Source: Arthrobacter sp. C2
GTDB lineage: Bacteria > Actinomycetota > Actinomycetes > Actinomycetales > Micrococcaceae
Reading direction: 5' to 3'
Length of the DNA: 64,000 nucleotides
Assembly (NCBI GenBank): GCA_024207135.1
Contig: CP042428.1
Coordinates: 1,922,001-1,986,000, forward strand
The translations under genes and the position numbers were made by a program. The stretch's first letter is position 1. Every line of letters begins with the position of its first letter. Below the pieces are notes generated by a model, which had not been told where the DNA came from, did not search any database, and saw nothing but the letters and a program-made list of their open reading frames with translations. Shown piece by piece: positions 44,404 through 53,479 of this stretch.

Positions 44404-45684
44404 CTAGCGGCCCAGCGCCGGGACCAGGGACCTGGCGCGGGCCTTGTGCCTGGCCGGGGTCCCGGAGCCCTGTTTCTGTGTGCGACGGGTCCGGCGCAGC
44501 ACCACGGCCACCGCGATGAGCCCGGCGACAAGCGAGATCAATGCTCCGCTGCCGACCGACCACCGGGCACCGAACTCGGTGCCGAGCCAACCCACCAGCG
44601 GGGCGCCCAGCGGCGTGCCGCCCTGGACGACCATCACGTAGAGCCCCAGCACGCGCCCGCGGTAGGCGGGGTCGACCGAGAGCTGGATCATGGTGTTGGA
44701 GCTGTTCAGGAAGGTCAGCGAGGCCAGTCCCACCGGCACCATCATCACCGCGTACCAGAAGAACGTGGGCATGAAGCTGGCGACCAATGCCGCAAGGCCG
44801 AAGCCGACGGCGCCACCGAGCAGGTAGCGCATCCGCGGCTTGCCGCGCCGGGCGGCCAGCAGGGCCCCGGCGAGCGTGCCGATGGCCATAATGGTTCCCA
44901 GCAGGCCGAACTCCCCCGCCCCGACATGGAAGACATCGGTGGCCATCATCGCGTTGGTGAGCTGGAAGTTCAGCCCGAAGGTGGCAACCACGAAGGCCAG
45001 CGCGAAGATCAGCAACAGATCGGGGCGGTTGCGCACGTAGGCGACGCCCTCGCGGATCTGGCCCTTTTGGCGGGCCACCAGCCGGGTGGGCTGGAACTGC
45101 TCGGTGCGCATCTTGGCCAGCGAGAAGATCACGGCCCCGAAGCTGGCTGCATTGATCAGGAATGCCGGTCCGGTGCCGAACCAGGCGATCAGCATCCCGG
45201 CCACGCCGGGGCCGGCCAGCCGGGCCAGGTTGAACGAGGCGCTGTTCAGGGCGACGGCATTGGGCAGGTCGCTGGCCGGGACGAGTTCGGAGACGAAGGC
45301 CTGGCGTGCCGGGGCGTCGAAGGCGCTGGCCACGCCCAGCCCCAGTGCAAGCAGGTAGACATGCCAAAGCTCCGCGGCGCCGGTGACCACCAGTACGCCC
45401 AACACCACGGCAAAGAAGCCCATCGCCGACTGCGTGATCAACAGCAGCTTGCGCTTGTCCATGCGGTCCGCAAGCACGCCAGCAAAGGGTCCCAAAATGA
45501 GAATGGGGAGGAATTGCAGGCCGGTGGTGATGCCGACAGCCGTTCCGTCGTGGTCGGTCAGGATGGTGAGCACCAGCCAGTCCTGGGCGACGCGCTGCAT
45601 CCAGGTGCCGATGTTGGAAACCAGGGCGCCGGCGGTCCACAGGCGGTAGTTCGGGATCTTCAGGGCGCTGAACATCTTGCTCAT
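44404..45684 (-). CDS. MFS exporter (DHA3/EntS-like)
   Basis: A 426-residue 12-helix transporter, close in type to enterobactin/macrolide exporters: NYRLWTAGALVSNIGTWMQR at the N-terminus and GVLADRMDKRKLL between helices 2 and 3. The C-terminal tail is basic. It overlaps the MarR gene upstream by ATGA, so regulator and pump are co-translated. Efflux of a toxic or phenolic compound that induces the MarR is likely but unproven. Confidence 0.9.
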   Translation of the reverse strand: MSKMFSALKIPNYRLWTAGALVSNIGTWMQRVAQDWLVLTILTDHDGTAVGITTGLQFLPILILGPFAGVLADRMDKRKLLLITQSAMGFFAVVLGVLVVTGAAELWHVYLLALGLGVASAFDAPARQAFVSELVPASDLPNAVALNSASFNLARLAGPGVAGMLIAWFGTGPAFLINAASFGAVIFSLAKMRTEQFQPTRLVARQKGQIREGVAYVRNRPDLLLIFALAFVVATFGLNFQLTNAMMATDVFHVGAGEFGLLGTIMAIGTLAGALLAARRGKPRMRYLLGGAVGFGLAALVASFMPTFFWYAVMMVPVGLASLTFLNSSNTMIQLSVDPAYRGRVLGLYVMVVQGGTPLGAPLVGWLGTEFGARWSVGSGALISLVAGLIAVAVVLRRTRRTQKQGSGTPARHKARARSLVPALGR

Positions 45685-46160
45685 TTGGCGCTCATTTCCT
45701 GCAGCAGGGCCGCGGCCCGCGCCAGGGTTGCCCGGTCCTTGGCATCGAGCGTTTCCAGCCGCACGGCCAGCCAGGCGGTGCGTTGGCTTCGGGCGCCGTG
45801 GTAGGCGGCCATCCCCTCGGGGGTGGGAGCGATCATCACCTGGCGGGCGTCGGCCTCGCTGACGGTGCGGGTGACCAGCCCGGCTTCCAGCAGGGACTTC
45901 ACGATGCGGGTCATGGACGGGGCGGCGACCTGTTCGCGGGCAGCCAGGTCGCCGATGGTGTGTTGCTGGTTCCGCAGGCCCGCCAGCACCGAGTACTGGG
46001 CGGGGGTGAGGGTTTCGGAGCTTGATTCCAGGCGCAGGCGGCGGGATGTCTTCATCACGGCCACCCGAAGTTCGGCGGCCAGGTCGCCGGTGTTGGTTGC
46101 GTTGCTGACGCGGGTGGGGGCTATGCGTACGGGTTTCGGGGCATCATTGGTTGCGTTCAT
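45681..46160 (-). CDS. MarR-family repressor of the adjacent MFS exporter
   Basis: 159 residues. A low-complexity N-terminus (1-28) precedes the winged helix: TLTPAQYSVLAGLRNQQHTI, recognition helix region REQVAAPSMTRIVKSLLEAG and wing SEADARQVMIAPT. It is the first gene of a marR-MFS pair with a perfect palindrome upstream, so autorepression and substrate-induced efflux are expected. Confidence 0.92.
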   Translation of the reverse strand: MNATNDAPKPVRIAPTRVSNATNTGDLAAELRVAVMKTSRRLRLESSSETLTPAQYSVLAGLRNQQHTIGDLAAREQVAAPSMTRIVKSLLEAGLVTRTVSEADARQVMIAPTPEGMAAYHGARSQRTAWLAVRLETLDAKDRATLARAAALLQEMSAK

Positions 46161-46236
46161 GTGATCCGGGCGGGCCCGGGATTCTCCTTCAATGCGCCGG
46201 GGCGCCGGCGCCTTGGGTTTCGACCTCTTCAGTTCC

Positions 46237-46249
46237 TTAGCATTGCTAA
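46237..46249. promoter_or_regulatory. MarR operator candidate
   Basis: TTAGCATTGCTAA is a perfect 6+6 inverted repeat around a central T. It lies about 77 nt upstream of the marR start, in an AT-rich stretch that should hold the promoter. Confidence 0.55.
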
Positions 46250-46348
46250 CAATACTTGGGTCGAAATATTCCCGCCATGATGGCCATCACCCGGGCACCC
46301 ATCTGAAGGGTGAGATGCCTAACCACCGACCCCGGTGTTAAGCGCGAA

Positions 46349-46384
46349 CGAGGCCCGCCCCCTCGTTTCGGGGGACGGGCCTCG
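46349..46384 (-). terminator. Terminator of the thioredoxin-NHL gene
   Basis: A stem of 9+5 bp with one bulge (CGAGGCCCG with CCCCC, and their complements) and a 7-nt loop, 21 nt after the stop codon at 46406. Confidence 0.65.
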
Positions 46385-46405
46385 CTTCGGGCGTGGTGTT
46401 GCCGC

Positions 46406-48361
46406 CTAGTTGTCCATGCCGCGCAGGTCCAGGACCAGTTCGGTCTCGCCCTCGGCATCCACCAGCACCGGGATTCCCCAGTCCTGCTGGTACAGGTGGC
46501 AGGCGGCGTGCATGGGGATCTCCCCGCCGGGCTCGCCATCGCAGGCGGCCGCACGGGCCGTGATGTGCAGGACACCCTCGGCGATCTCCGGGTTCAGTTC
46601 CAGGGTCCGGGTCAGCCCGGTGGAGGTGCCGCCGCCGGAAAGCAGCAATTCCTCCGGCGAGGAGGAGATCTTCAGCTGGGTCGGATCCCCCCAGCGGTCA
46701 TCGAGCTTCTGCCCTGTGGGTGCGGAGAAGCGCACGGTCAGCGCGTGCTCCCCCGAAGCGACCTTGGTCTTGGGGCGCTGGGTCTGGGACGCGCCCTCGT
46801 CGACGAGAAGGGCCTCGGCCGGAAGTGGCAGGCGCACCAGCTGGTGGTTGTTGGTCTCCACGACCAGCAGCACCGGCTCGCCGTCCACCGAGGAATCCAG
46901 CTGCACGTCGGCCGGCTCGTTCAGGCCGCGGGCCAGCGTGCTGACGGTCGCGGTGGCCGGGTCGTAGCGGCGCACCGCGCCGTTGTAGGTGTCGGCAATG
47001 GCGATCGAGCCGTCCGGCAGCGCGGCAACGCCCAGCGGGTGCTGCAGGCGGGCCTCGGCGGCGGCGCCGTCGCGGAAGCCGAAGTCGAAGAGTCCGGCAC
47101 CGATGGCCGATTCCACGGCCGCAACCGATCCGTCCTCGGCCAGCACCAGGCGGCGCAGCGCGGAGGTCTCCGAGTCGGCGACCCAGATGTTCTCGTCCTT
47201 GTCCAGGGCCAGGCCCGAGGGCTGGGCGAACCAGCTGGCATCCGGGCCGCCGTCGGCCAGGCCTTCCAGGCCGGTGCCGGCGAAGACCGACAGGGCACCG
47301 GTCACCGGGTTGAAGGCGAAGATCTGGTGGGTGCCGGCCATCGCGATGGCCACGGCCTGCGTCTTGGGGCTCCACAGCACGTCCCACGGGGAGGACAGCG
47401 AGGTGCCCAGCGGGTCGCTGCCCAGGTCGCTGATCCAGGCTTCCTCGTTGTTCTCGTCGACAGCGGCGCGTGCCTGTTCGGCGTCCAGCAGGCGCTGGAT
47501 GCCGTTCCCGGCCAGCGTGGTGACGTTCCCGGTGTCCAGGTCCAGCCCGCGCAGGCGGTGGTTCACGGTGTCGGCGATGACCGCGTGGTAGCCCAGCGTG
47601 GCGGCGAGCTCGGCCGGGAGCAGGGCCAGGCCCTGCGGCTCGTTGAACTGCGCGGTTTCCGCGTCGCCGTCGGCAAAGCCCTTCACGCCCGAGCCGAAGG
47701 TGCGCACCACGGTGGACAGGTCGTTGCCCAGTTCCACGATGCGGTGGTGGCCCGAGTCCCCGACCAGGAAATTCCCGTTTTGGAGCGCCACGGCCTTGCC
47801 CGGGAAGCGCAGGTCCCCCTCGCGGGCGGGCGGCGCCACGTAGGGGCCGGTGCCGCGGTGCAGCGTGCCCTTGGCATCGTGCTCGGCGATGAGTTCCTCG
47901 ACGAGCGATTCCAGCCCGGCCGCATGACCCTCGCCGGAGAGGTGGGCCACGATGTAGCCCTCGGGGTCCACGACCACCAGGGTGGGCCAGGCGCGTGCGG
48001 CATAGGCCTGCCAGGTGACCAGCTCCGGGTCGTCCAGCACAGGGTGCTCGATCTCGTAGCGTTCCACGGCGGCGGCCAGCGCGACCGGATCGGCCTCGTA
48101 CTCGAACTTCGGGGAGTGCACGCCCACGGTCACCAGGACATCGGAGTACTTGGCCTCCAGCGGACGCAGCTCATCGAGCACGTGGAGGCAATTGATGCAG
48201 CAGAAGGTCCAGAAATCGAGGATCATGATCTTGCCGCGGAAGTCCTCCAGCGTCAGTTGCTTCCCGCCGGTGTTCAGCCAGTTGCGGCCGACCAGTTCGG
48301 AGGCACGGACCTTGTAGGAGGTGCGTACGGATTCGGTTCCGGTGCTGGGGGTTGCTGTCAT
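46406..48361 (-). CDS. Thioredoxin-like/NHL-repeat protein (NHLRC2-like)
   Basis: A 651-residue three-part protein. Residues of about 20-170 form a thioredoxin fold with the active site FWTFCCINCLH (CxxC = Cys55-Cys58, with an extra Cys54). Residues of about 190-500 form an NHL beta-propeller with repeats such as GDSGHHRIVELG, IADTVNHRLRGLD, VADSETSALRR and IADTYNGAVRRYD. A C-terminal beta domain follows. There is no signal peptide, so it is cytoplasmic. The same order occurs in NHLRC2 proteins of bacteria and animals, whose substrate is unclear. AGGAG 7 nt before ATG 48361 sets the start. Confidence 0.9.
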   Translation of the reverse strand: MTATPSTGTESVRTSYKVRASELVGRNWLNTGGKQLTLEDFRGKIMILDFWTFCCINCLHVLDELRPLEAKYSDVLVTVGVHSPKFEYEADPVALAAAVERYEIEHPVLDDPELVTWQAYAARAWPTLVVVDPEGYIVAHLSGEGHAAGLESLVEELIAEHDAKGTLHRGTGPYVAPPAREGDLRFPGKAVALQNGNFLVGDSGHHRIVELGNDLSTVVRTFGSGVKGFADGDAETAQFNEPQGLALLPAELAATLGYHAVIADTVNHRLRGLDLDTGNVTTLAGNGIQRLLDAEQARAAVDENNEEAWISDLGSDPLGTSLSSPWDVLWSPKTQAVAIAMAGTHQIFAFNPVTGALSVFAGTGLEGLADGGPDASWFAQPSGLALDKDENIWVADSETSALRRLVLAEDGSVAAVESAIGAGLFDFGFRDGAAAEARLQHPLGVAALPDGSIAIADTYNGAVRRYDPATATVSTLARGLNEPADVQLDSSVDGEPVLLVVETNNHQLVRLPLPAEALLVDEGASQTQRPKTKVASGEHALTVRFSAPTGQKLDDRWGDPTQLKISSSPEELLLSGGGTSTGLTRTLELNPEIAEGVLHITARAAACDGEPGGEIPMHAACHLYQQDWGIPVLVDAEGETELVLDLRGMDN

Positions 48362-48466
48362 GGATCTGCTCCTGGGCTTGTCGGCTGACGTTGTGCTGTA
48401 TTCAATTATCCCGTTTTTGCCCGGCGAAGCCGAGATCATGACATGATGCGACGATCCGTCGACGGG

Positions 48467-49240
48467 CTAGCGGGCCTGGGTCAGGGCGGCGTTGAGCACC
48501 TGGGCCGCCATTTGGCTGAACTCCGGCGCCTTCAGGCCGTCGGCGGCAATGAACGAAACCATTGCCACGTAATCCCCCTTGGCCTTGATCAACACCAGGG
48601 CCTGCTGCCGCATTCCCTGGCCCTGCCTGCCGCGGGTCCACAGGATGGCCGAATCCGCGTCCCCGGCCTGCAACACGGGCTTCTCGGTGGAGAAGGGAAC
48701 GGTCTCGGTTTCCTGGTGCATGGTCACCTTCTGGCATTCGGTGAGCATCGCCAGCACCGTGGCGTAGTGGGCATCCAGCGCCGACTTGTCGGTGACCTTC
48801 GCGACCTCGACCGATCCGGTGGCGGGGATCTTCTCGGTGAGGAAGTCGGTACGCGCTCCCTCGCCGCCCATTTGCACCGGGGACCAGTTCAGCGACTCGA
48901 TGACATCCGCGCATTGGGTGGGCAGCACCGCGACCCCTCCCGGGGTGTCTTCGGGGGCCTTCTTCAGGTCGGCGAGTTCGGTCCCGGAGATCACCCGGGC
49001 CTTGTCGAAGCCCAGCCGTGCGGCCATGGAGATGCCCGAGGCCACCGAGAGTTCGGAGACGTTCAGTTCGGCGGCCTCACCGCTGGGTGTTGCGGCGGCG
49101 GAGGCGCCGGTGGGCAACGGTGCGTGTCCCTCGGGCAGTTCCACGGCTTGCGGGGCCCCGGCGCAGCCGGCAAGTGCCAGCCCCAGGGAAAGGGTCAGGG
49201 CAAGGGTGCGCAACGCACCCGTCTTGGTCCTAGCGGCCAC
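48467..49240 (-). CDS. Putative lipoprotein, unknown function
   Basis: A 257-residue exported protein with a lipoprotein signal (lipobox LAGC, Cys26 from GTG 49240), then a low-complexity linker and a soluble domain. Two cysteines (in LPTQCADVI and MLTECQKV) could pair. The layout resembles actinobacterial extracellular sensor-like domains (PknH-type), but identity is too low to claim by eye. GTG 49240 is chosen with GAGGAG 10 nt upstream. The gene overlaps the CopD-CtaG gene by 11 nt, so it belongs to the same transcript. Confidence 0.75.
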   Translation of the reverse strand: MAARTKTGALRTLALTLSLGLALAGCAGAPQAVELPEGHAPLPTGASAAATPSGEAAELNVSELSVASGISMAARLGFDKARVISGTELADLKKAPEDTPGGVAVLPTQCADVIESLNWSPVQMGGEGARTDFLTEKIPATGSVEVAKVTDKSALDAHYATVLAMLTECQKVTMHQETETVPFSTEKPVLQAGDADSAILWTRGRQGQGMRQQALVLIKAKGDYVAMVSFIAADGLKAPEFSQMAAQVLNAALTQAR

Positions 49241-51359
49241 GGCGCGCAATCTCCTCGTCCTGCTTTTTCAATTGGGCAAACATCTCGTTGTAGGCGTGCA
49301 GTTCCGCGTCGTTGTCGCGGTCCGCCTGCCGGTCCTTGCGCTTGGATTCCCTGGTGTCGTCCCGGTTCCAGGACACCATCACGCCCAAGGCGATCAGCAG
49401 CGTCGGGATCTCCCCGATCCCCCACATGGCCCCGGCACCCAGCCGCTGGTCGGCCAGCGCACCCTCGCCCCAGCTCCTGCCCATGTTGCCGAACCAGTCG
49501 GCCTGGTACAGCGAGGTGGAGCTCATGATGGAGACGCCGTAGAAGGCGTGGAAGGCCATGGTGGCCAGCAGGATCACCAGGCGCATCGCGTGCGGTGCCC
49601 GCTTCGGGACCGGGTCGGTGCCGATCATTGACAGTGCAAAGAGGTACCCGGTGATGAGGAAGTGCAGGTTCATCAGCTCGTGGCCCATGTGGTTGCGCAG
49701 CGCGAAGCCGAAGGCCGAGGATTCATAGAAGATGATGATGGAACCGGCGAAGTTGGCCGCGGCAAAGAGCGGGTTGGTGACGAGGGCGGAGAACTTCGAG
49801 TGCACCAGCACCAGGATCCATTCACGCGGCCCACGGGTCCCGTCGGTGCGCGAGCCCAGGGCCTTCAACGCCAGGGTGACCGGCGAGCCGACCACCAGGA
49901 GCAGCGGGGCCACCATGGTCAGGGCCATGTGGTCCACCATGTGCACGGAGAACAGGATCTTGCCGTAGACCGCCAGCGCACCGGAGGTGAAGTAGAACAG
50001 TGCCGTGAGTCCGAGGAGCCAGGAGATGGTCAGCAGGATCGACCACTTGTCGCCGCGACGGCGCACCGTCACCACGGCCCACAGGTAGGCGACGGCCAGG
50101 AAGAGCGCGATGGCGATCCACAGCCAGTCAAAGCGCCAGACTTCCATCCAGCTGGAGCTGGTCAGTTCCGGGGGCAGCTCGTACCCGGTGAGCAGCCGGG
50201 CCGGGGTGGGCAATTCCGGCGGGGTGTCCGGGGTGGGCGGCGCGGTGCGGGCCAGCACCGTGGCCAGGGCCATGACCGTGGCCATGATGATGGTTTCGGC
50301 TCCCACGATCAGCCAGGCCGCGCGGGTTGCCGCAAGCTTTCCGGCTTCCAGGGCGGGGATGACCCGGCGGCGGTGGGCCAGGCCCAGCGCGCCCAGGGCG
50401 ATGGTGGCCAGCGCCTTGGCGATCACCAGCCACCCGTAGGGTGTCATCCACTGGTCCCAGTCGGTGATGCGGATGGTCGCGTTCACGACACCGGAACCGG
50501 CGACCAGGATGATGGAGATGGTGGCCAGCGCGGAGAAGCGGTGCAGCACGGTGCCGGCCAGGATCGGGCGGGCGCCGGGGTAGCGTCCCGGGGCCTTGGC
50601 GGCCAGCAACGGTGCCAGCGCGGCGAGCACCACGATGCCGCCGAACCACAGGCACACCCCGGCCAGGTGCAGCATGATCGAGTTGACCGCACCCCAGTGG
50701 TCGTCTCCCCCGGCGGCGTGGCCGATCAGCGACATCGGCAGGATCCCGGCGAAGGAGAAGGCGGTGGTGGCCCCGACCCAGGCCGGGGAACGCACGCCGA
50801 AGGCAAGGGAGGAGGTGATCGCGGCAATCACGATCATCCACGCCCAGGCCTTGCCCACGGAGATGTTCAGGACGTAGTCGAGCATGGCGGAGGTGTAGCT
50901 GGGGTCGGTGCTCATGGGCTTGCCGACCAGGTCCCAGAAGTTGAAGACCAGCACCGCGGCCGCGGACACCGTCCAGACCATGCCGGAGGCGGCGGCAAGG
51001 TTCAAGGTGCGGGCAAAGGCGGGGTGGGTTTGGCCGCCGTCGGTGTCGTGCTTGCCCGGTTCCGGGCGCTTGGGCTTGGTGGAACGCGGCAGGATGGTTG
51101 CGGCGAAGACCAGGGCGGCGATCGTGATGGCCATCGACGAGTGGTGAAGTGCCTTGGCGGCAGGCAGCGCCCACCGCACGAAGGGCCCGGGGTCCCCCAG
51201 CTCACTGGCCTGGGCGGTGCCGGCAAAATAGCTGGCCGCAATGATCACCAGCACCCCGACCACGAGTGCGGGAAGGGTCAGCATGAGCAAGAGCCTCTTG
51301 CCTGGCATCGACGCCTCGACCTTGGTGGCCGTGGCCTGCGTGTTCCGTGACTTGTTCAC
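49230..51359 (-). CDS. CopD-CtaG fusion, copper transport and cytochrome oxidase assembly
   Basis: A 709-residue membrane protein. Residues of about 20-385 form a CopD-type copper permease domain with eight or so helices (LHLAGVCLWFGGIVVLAALA). Residues of about 420-680 form a CtaG (caa3-type) domain with seven helices: SVHMVDHMALTMVAPLLLV, HMGHELMNLHFLITGYLF and MAFHAFYGVSIMSS, rich in His and Met that can bind copper. The tail is charged. It probably moves copper across the membrane for cytochrome c oxidase. AAAGGA precedes GTG 51359. It lies in a run of copper and haem genes. Confidence 0.93.
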   Translation of the reverse strand: MNKSRNTQATATKVEASMPGKRLLLMLTLPALVVGVLVIIAASYFAGTAQASELGDPGPFVRWALPAAKALHHSSMAITIAALVFAATILPRSTKPKRPEPGKHDTDGGQTHPAFARTLNLAAASGMVWTVSAAAVLVFNFWDLVGKPMSTDPSYTSAMLDYVLNISVGKAWAWMIVIAAITSSLAFGVRSPAWVGATTAFSFAGILPMSLIGHAAGGDDHWGAVNSIMLHLAGVCLWFGGIVVLAALAPLLAAKAPGRYPGARPILAGTVLHRFSALATISIILVAGSGVVNATIRITDWDQWMTPYGWLVIAKALATIALGALGLAHRRRVIPALEAGKLAATRAAWLIVGAETIIMATVMALATVLARTAPPTPDTPPELPTPARLLTGYELPPELTSSSWMEVWRFDWLWIAIALFLAVAYLWAVVTVRRRGDKWSILLTISWLLGLTALFYFTSGALAVYGKILFSVHMVDHMALTMVAPLLLVVGSPVTLALKALGSRTDGTRGPREWILVLVHSKFSALVTNPLFAAANFAGSIIIFYESSAFGFALRNHMGHELMNLHFLITGYLFALSMIGTDPVPKRAPHAMRLVILLATMAFHAFYGVSIMSSTSLYQADWFGNMGRSWGEGALADQRLGAGAMWGIGEIPTLLIALGVMVSWNRDDTRESKRKDRQADRDNDAELHAYNEMFAQLKKQDEEIARRGR

Positions 51360-51406
51360 AATGTCCTTTCAGCTTCCTCGCCGATCCATTCTCCCACCGA
51401 TTGCCC

Positions 51407-51438
51407 GGCACCAAGGTGCCAAGGTGGCTCACGCCACC
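51407..51438. repeat. Two adjacent small hairpins between efeB and copD-ctaG
   Basis: GGCACC AA GGTGCC is followed directly by GGTGGC TCAC GCCACC, two perfect 6-bp stems. They could stabilise or attenuate the mRNA between the two genes. Confidence 0.4.
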
Positions 51439-51468
51439 CGCCGGCACCTCGGGACCGGTATCCGGGGA

Positions 51469-52701
51469 TCAGGTGGCGAGCAGTTCCTTGCCCAGGAACG
51501 AACCTTCGCGGCACCCCGGAAGGATCGCATAGACAGCTGACCCGATCGGCGTGGTCCACTCGTTGAGCAGGTCGGCCGCATCCAAGCGTTGCTGGATGGG
51601 GACGAATTGGCGATCGACGTCGCATTGGTAGGAGGCAAAGAGCAACCCCGCCTTGGTGCCGTCGAGGTAGTTGTAGCCGCGGCGCAGGATTTTTTCATCC
51701 GCCTCGCGGGCCTGCGAGCGGGCCACGTGCGAATCGTCGGATATCACCGGGAAGCCGGCGGCGTCGCGCACCCGCAGATCGGGGGTGTCGAACTCGTGCT
51801 CCCCGGTCAGCGGTGAGCCGTCGGACTGGCGGCGCCCCAGGGAGAAGTCCCGGGCCGGGCGGTCCACCTCGTCCCAGGCATCCAGGTCCATCTCGATGCG
51901 CCGCAGCACCAGTGAGGTTCCACCCGCCACCCAGGGTTCAAGTCCCTCGCCGCCGAACACTGCCCGATCAAGCATGGCATCGACGGGATTCCCGGTGCCG
52001 TCCTTCTGCCCGAACAGGTTGCGCATGGTCGCCCCCTCGGGCATGGAACCGCGCGAGTGGCGGAACCCGTCCTGCACCCACCTGGTCTTGGCCAGGGTGC
52101 GCAGGTCCTTTTGGATGGCCCGGCGGGCGTGCACCAGCGAGATTTGGTCGTCCCCGCATAATTGCACCAGCACGTCGCTTTGGCCCCAGGCCTTGTCCAG
52201 CCGGTCAACGGAGAAGCGGGGAAGGTCCTTCAGCCACCCTGGCACCAGGTCCGGATTCAGGATGGCCGCGGCGTGCTGCCCCAGCCCCACCGTGAGCGTG
52301 AGTCGCGCCGGGTTTGCCGCCATTTCCGGTTCGGTGTCGGCAAGGACGCCGCGGCCGGCCATGAGGCGGGATGCGTCGTCGCTGATGATCTTCAGTATCC
52401 GGGCCAGCGCGTCACGTGTCGTTGCCTCATTGGCGCCCGGTTCATGGATCAGGTCCAGGGCCAGGAATGTGGCATATGCCGGGGCAGGGGTGGTGATTCC
52501 CGGTTGGCGCTGCCCGTGAAACGCAATGGTGTCCGAGCCGTGCAGCGCCTGGTCCGGTTCGGCGGCTGCCGCGCCGAGTGGCAGGCCGGCGGCGGTGAAT
52601 CCCGCCGCGGCACCCGCAGCGGCTGCGGCCGAGCCGAGCAGCAGGCCGCGGCGCGAGGGTAGGCGGCTTGCCTTCGCATGGGCGGTGTCAGTGACCGGCA
52701 T
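51469..52701 (-). CDS. efeB: Tat-exported Dyp-type haem peroxidase (EfeB-like)
   Basis: A 410-residue haem peroxidase. The Tat signal is SRRGLLLG (16-23) plus an Ala-rich stretch, with cleavage near residue 47. The GxxDG motif is FGQKDGTGNP (Asp234), and the proximal haem His is probably His325 in DSHVARSQ. It oxidises dyes or porphyrins with H2O2; EfeB partners extract iron with EfeU and EfeO, but those genes are absent here. It overlaps the PCuAC gene by 14 nt, tying it to the copper cluster. Confidence 0.93.
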   Translation of the reverse strand: MPVTDTAHAKASRLPSRRGLLLGSAAAAAGAAAGFTAAGLPLGAAAAEPDQALHGSDTIAFHGQRQPGITTPAPAYATFLALDLIHEPGANEATTRDALARILKIISDDASRLMAGRGVLADTEPEMAANPARLTLTVGLGQHAAAILNPDLVPGWLKDLPRFSVDRLDKAWGQSDVLVQLCGDDQISLVHARRAIQKDLRTLAKTRWVQDGFRHSRGSMPEGATMRNLFGQKDGTGNPVDAMLDRAVFGGEGLEPWVAGGTSLVLRRIEMDLDAWDEVDRPARDFSLGRRQSDGSPLTGEHEFDTPDLRVRDAAGFPVISDDSHVARSQAREADEKILRRGYNYLDGTKAGLLFASYQCDVDRQFVPIQQRLDAADLLNEWTTPIGSAVYAILPGCREGSFLGKELLAT

Positions 52702-53266
52702 GCCCGTCCCCTTCCGCGGGACCTGCGTGGCCCGATTCCTCGGCTTCCGGTGCGTAGGACTCCTTGGCCCCGGTGAAGCTCTTGATCTCGAAGGGGACCT
52801 CGCGGGTGCTGCCGTCGCCGAAGGTGAGTCTCAGGGCACGGCTTTGACCGACCTTGAGTTCCTGCTTCAGGTCCATCAGCATCACATGTTTGCCACCCGG
52901 GGCAAGCTCGATGGTTGAATGTGCGGGGATCTCCAGCGGACCGTCAAGCTCCTTCATGCTCATGGCGGTGCCCGAGCCTTCCATGTCGTGCAGCTCGGTG
53001 CTGCCGGCCAGGGTCGAGTCGACCTTGACGAGCGCGGCCGGATGGTCCGTGGGGTTTTCCAGCACGGCAAAGCCGCTGGTCATCCCGTCGCTGGCTGCCC
53101 TGATCCAGGATTCGGAAATCTGCAGCGATTCGGCTTCGGTGGTGTTTGCATTCTGAGTAGCCGCATCGGATGCGCCGGCAACTGCGCATCCGCTCAGCAG
53201 CAGGCCGGCCATGGATGCGGCAGCGAGGGGTGCGGAAAAGCGATGGGTGGGGATGTTGAAGTTCAT
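52688..53266 (-). CDS. PCuAC-type copper chaperone lipoprotein
   Basis: A 192-residue exported copper(I) chaperone for cytochrome oxidase. It has lipobox LSGC (Cys27). The core motif has His93 and Met95 (ELHDMEG), Met104, then His127 and Met129 (GKHVMLM), fitting H(M)X10MX21HXM closely. A His/Gly-rich tail (GHAGPAEGDGHAGH) may add metal sites. GGAGAG 6 nt before ATG 53266 sets the start. It is co-transcribed with efeB. Confidence 0.93.
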   Translation of the reverse strand: MNFNIPTHRFSAPLAAASMAGLLLSGCAVAGASDAATQNANTTEAESLQISESWIRAASDGMTSGFAVLENPTDHPAALVKVDSTLAGSTELHDMEGSGTAMSMKELDGPLEIPAHSTIELAPGGKHVMLMDLKQELKVGQSRALRLTFGDGSTREVPFEIKSFTGAKESYAPEAEESGHAGPAEGDGHAGH

Positions 53267-53404
53267 GGGAAACTCTCCAAAATTCAGGGCTGCGGGCACG
53301 CCAAGACTGTCCGTGGGCATGGCCCGCAAGGCATCGCTTCCGTTGGAGGAAGGCGATGCCTGTTCAGGGGGAAGGTCGTGTCGCCGCCGAGCCGCAAGGC
53401 GCCG

Positions 53405-53442
53405 CCCGGTTCCCCGGCATGCGCTGGTGCCGGGGAACCGGG
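53405..53442. terminator. Long perfect hairpin between copC and the PCuAC gene
   Basis: A perfect 15-bp stem (CCCGGTTCCCCGGCA and its complement) with an 8-nt loop, 38 nt after copC ends. No T-run follows. It may partly terminate or protect mRNA ends, giving different levels of the two parts of the cluster. Confidence 0.55.
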
Positions 53443-53479
53443 GCCCTCGTGGCGGACTCGGCGGGGTGTGGCCGGGCGG

